NCBI RefSeq assembly: GCF_963678975.1
Contig: NC_089274.1
Coordinates: 2,530,001-2,594,000 of the forward strand
DNA from: Dysidea avara
Taxonomy: Eukaryota > Porifera > Demospongiae > Dictyoceratida > Dysideidae
Reading direction: 5' to 3'
Length of the DNA: 64,000 nucleotides
Positions 61,619-64,000 of this stretch are shown piece after piece. Position 1 is the stretch's first letter. Every line of letters starts with the position of its first letter. A model generated the notes under the pieces. It saw nothing but the letters and a program-made list of their open reading frames with translations, did no database searches and was not told the origin of the DNA. The translations under genes and the position numbers were made by a program.

Positions 61619-62281
61619 GTATGAGTAGCTAAGCTACTTGAAGTGGCTATAAGAAGTTGACTACTTGCTTCATCTATTGTCAACTCTATGAGACACTGAT
61701 ATCTAGTTCAATAGACAGTTTGCTGTAGTAACTGTGTCTTTCTGATAAAAGTGCTCTAAATTGTATGGCGCATTTCTTGGCTTTAGACTTTTCATGGCTC
61801 TTTCATCTCGGCGTATTGACACAAAGTGTTGTGTCTTTAAATGCTATAGTGAATACCACATACAGAACATGGAGCTTAATACCTTAGACAATTTGGCCCA
61901 TACTTCAACCTCATGTACAAAGCACCATTTTAATTGTATTGACATGTGATCTGTCAGTGTTGGAATCAGCTTATTTGGTGTGAGGTATAAAATTAAACGC
62001 AAGCACTTGTGAATGTTTGTGTTGTGTGTCATGTTGGTCATAAACTAAACATCATCTTGTCAAGTTACACAAGGAAATAGGAAGTTTATTATTCTACTGA
62101 GCAGATAATCAATGAGATAGGATGATGTCTAGTAGACACGGTGCCCATGTCATAGCTACAATGTTTGCATGAGTAGTAACAGTTAAACTCATTCCTAATA
62201 ATTGATGTTAACAAGTCTTTAAACATACTAGTGAAGAAATTTCAAATCCACAATTGATAACATTTAATGATTGTCCAATAG
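61619..62281. other. Intergenic or intronic stretch, no feature recognised
   Basis: Two short open frames on opposite strands overlap at 61761-62041 without family resemblance or splice context. I see no gene. Confidence 0.5.
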
Positions 62282-62325
62282 AAAACTGCAACCCACAATC
62301 AGTAACTGTAGAAAGATCTATATAA
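62282..62325 (+). promoter_or_regulatory. U5 snRNA gene 3 promoter
   Basis: 'aaaactgcaacccacaatca' (about 62282-62301) and TATATAA (62319-62325), about 29 bp before the RNA start. Confidence 0.75.
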
Positions 62326-62347
62326 GAGGAATTGGTGGCCTGCAGTT

Positions 62348-62464
62348 ACTCTGGTCTTCCTTCAGAGCGAATAAATCTTTCGCCTTTTACTAAAGATTTC
62401 CGTGGAGGAGGACACATAATGAGTATGAAATGATTATTTTTTGTTTACTCCTTAATTGGGGCCC
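62348..62464 (+). ncRNA. U5 spliceosomal snRNA, copy 3
   Basis: Same 5' stem, loop I and Sm site as copies 1 and 2. The 3' hairpin reads CTCC-TTAATT-GGGG, so one G-C pair of the other copies becomes a G-U wobble. The tail 'tttactcc' also differs. Its upstream region shares extra sequence with copy 2, marking these two as the most recent duplicates. Confidence 0.95.
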
Positions 62465-63594
62465 CAAAACAACTGTATAGCATGTGTGATGTGTGGGAAT
62501 GGGTGATGCTGGAGTTCTTGTTTCAATGCGATATTTAGTAGTTTGTTCAGTTTGTTGAAAGGTATCAATACAGTACTATTGTGGTTAAACATTAGGACTG
62601 CACCATAGAGCAGCAGTCAGACTCTCAAACTGATCACAAGGTGCATGCAAAGCTGAAATTTATCGATAGATAGTGGTTATTAATCCAGATCCAGAGAGTA
62701 ACCAACCCACTGGAGTGGTGGAAAATACATCAATCATCATGTTCAATTTTATCCCGTCTTGCTAAAAAGTATTTGTCTATTTGCCTTTCAAGTTTAGCCT
62801 CTGAGTGCTTGTTTAGTGCAGCAGGTAACATATCTACAAAGAAAAGGAATGGCTTAAAGCCTGATAAACTAAACATGTTGACCTTCTTTGTACACAACCT
62901 CAAGTGACAGATCACACAAATATATATCACTGTAAATGACAGAAATATACCAAACACTTTTTATACTTGATTAAAGCACTGATTGTACATACAAGAGAAA
63001 ACCATTGTACACTGAGATATAGTAGTACTTTAGCAAATTTCACTTGAATTTCAATAGGGCTGCAACTAATGTCCAATTTAGCATCCAGATATTTGGATGT
63101 CTTAATGAATGATAATATTTTGAATAGTGCAGAAGTGCTAGAGTTCAGCTACATATGAAATATATGTAAAATAAATGGTTAGCTGTCTTTATAATCAGTT
63201 TAGAATAGTAGAACAAGGTCATCTTGTAGAAACAAAGCTGGTCATCAAAGCCATTTCCACCACACACACTTGTAATAAATAATGGTAAATTTAGTATCCG
63301 GATAGCATAATTCTAATGAATGTCTGAATGAATCAAGCTATTTAACTTCCTCTTCTTGGCTACAGGGAGTACAGGCTCTCCCTGTGTAAGTTGTATAGTA
63401 TCCATAGAATCTGTAGTACCTGATTGAGCAGCCTTTGCTTGCTCATTCTTGGAGGTTACATATACTGCTTCTTCTACCACTCAGCCGTTACCCCTTGACA
63501 TTCCAACATCATCAGGCACATAGTCTGTAATAAACCCGGGATCCAAAAGGATGTTATGCTCATCAACTGCCTACAGAATGAATCTGAATGCTTG
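62465..63594. other. Stretch without a recognised gene
   Basis: The short minus-strand frame at 62730-62957 has a hydrophobic start but no recognised family. The segment 63300-63594 may include further decayed transposon sequence continuing from the hAT remnant. Confidence 0.45.
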
Positions 63595-64000
63595 TCATCC
63601 AAATAATCTAGGACTTTGCAATGTCAGGGTTGTATCATCTTCACCAACATTGCAAACATCATCATCTAAAAATTTCAAAACCAGTAAAATTGCAGAAACA
63701 GATGCATCATATTGTGTAGCTCCTGTAGGGATCATGTTGACACTGGACCACATGTCAGTTGTAGCTGAATAAAATTCAATACTATTTATGTCATGAAGCA
63801 CAGATTGCCTCGTATGTTCATAATTGTGAAAGAACTGTTTTTGTAAAATATTTCTTACCTAACAACTTGTACTGTGGATCAAATCGTCTCAGCAAGTTGG
63901 TACAACCTGGCTTTTCAACAGTGTATATAGACAACATATCTTTGCCAATGTAATACATTACAGCATCAGTCAGTCTACGCCATTTCCTGCTGTGTAAATT
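63595..64000 (-). pseudogene. hAT/ZBED-type transposase fragment (runs off the window)
   Basis: Read on the minus strand from the window edge, SRKWRRLTDAVMYYIGKDM, then STYEKPG-like 'IYTVEKPGCTNLLRRF' and DPQYKLLGKKYF, match the segment of hAT/ZBED transposases that precedes the catalytic domain. A stop/frameshift near 63816 interrupts it, and the neighbouring frame resumes with SVLHDINSIEFYSATTDMWSS, the characteristic TTDxWSS box around the first catalytic Asp. The sequence degenerates after that. Only this middle part is in the window. Confidence 0.75.

Overview
This window is nuclear DNA from an invertebrate animal. It is AT-rich, its genes are intron-dense with GT-AG splice sites, and it carries many short inverted-repeat elements. 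The gene products are clearly metazoan: a tetraspanin, RPAP2, a Cordon-bleu relative, LSm11, CIR1 and SF3B1. A sponge or another early-branching animal fits best, but that is an inference from the general look of the sequence. No species marker is visible.

Layout from left to right. Positions 1-11558 hold no gene I can support, only foldback/MITE-like elements and simple repeats. An 8-exon tetraspanin gene (+) occupies 11559-14867. It is followed 173 bp later by RPAP2 (+, 15041-27596), whose second intron is 9.9 kb and full of nested mobile elements. Tail to tail with RPAP2 is a large actin-regulator gene (-, 38198-27800). Its ten exons join in phase to give about 1,927 residues: an EVH1 domain, two Cordon-bleu-type ubiquitin-like folds, KRAP motifs, polyproline tracts, an 11-residue repeat array, two WH2-like segments and an acidic Trp-containing tail. 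LSM11 (+, 38323-42311) diverges from it across 124 bp. LSM11 converges with CIR1 (-, 48656-42355), leaving 43 bp between their stop codons. The first five coding exons of SF3B1 (+) lie at 52395-53572, and its remaining exons are not in the window.

Three U5 snRNA genes (+) start at 48837, 60437 and 62348. Each has loop I, an Sm site, a 3' hairpin, and a conserved upstream block with a TATA-like box near -30. Between SF3B1 exon 5 and the second U5 gene lies a 4.6 kb DIRS-type tyrosine-recombinase retrotransposon (-, 55623-60253). Both inverted termini and the internal complementary region can be read, but its genes are frameshifted. A decayed hAT/ZBED transposase runs off the right edge.

Functionally, much of the window concerns RNA: RPAP2 (Pol II CTD phosphatase, needed at snRNA genes), LSm11 (U7 snRNP, histone mRNA 3' ends), CIR1 (corepressor with spliceosomal links), U5 snRNA and SF3B1 (U2 snRNP). 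This grouping may be chance. The most novel-looking object is the EVH1 plus Cordon-bleu plus WH2 protein. I checked all its exon junctions for phase by hand, but no transcript evidence was available.
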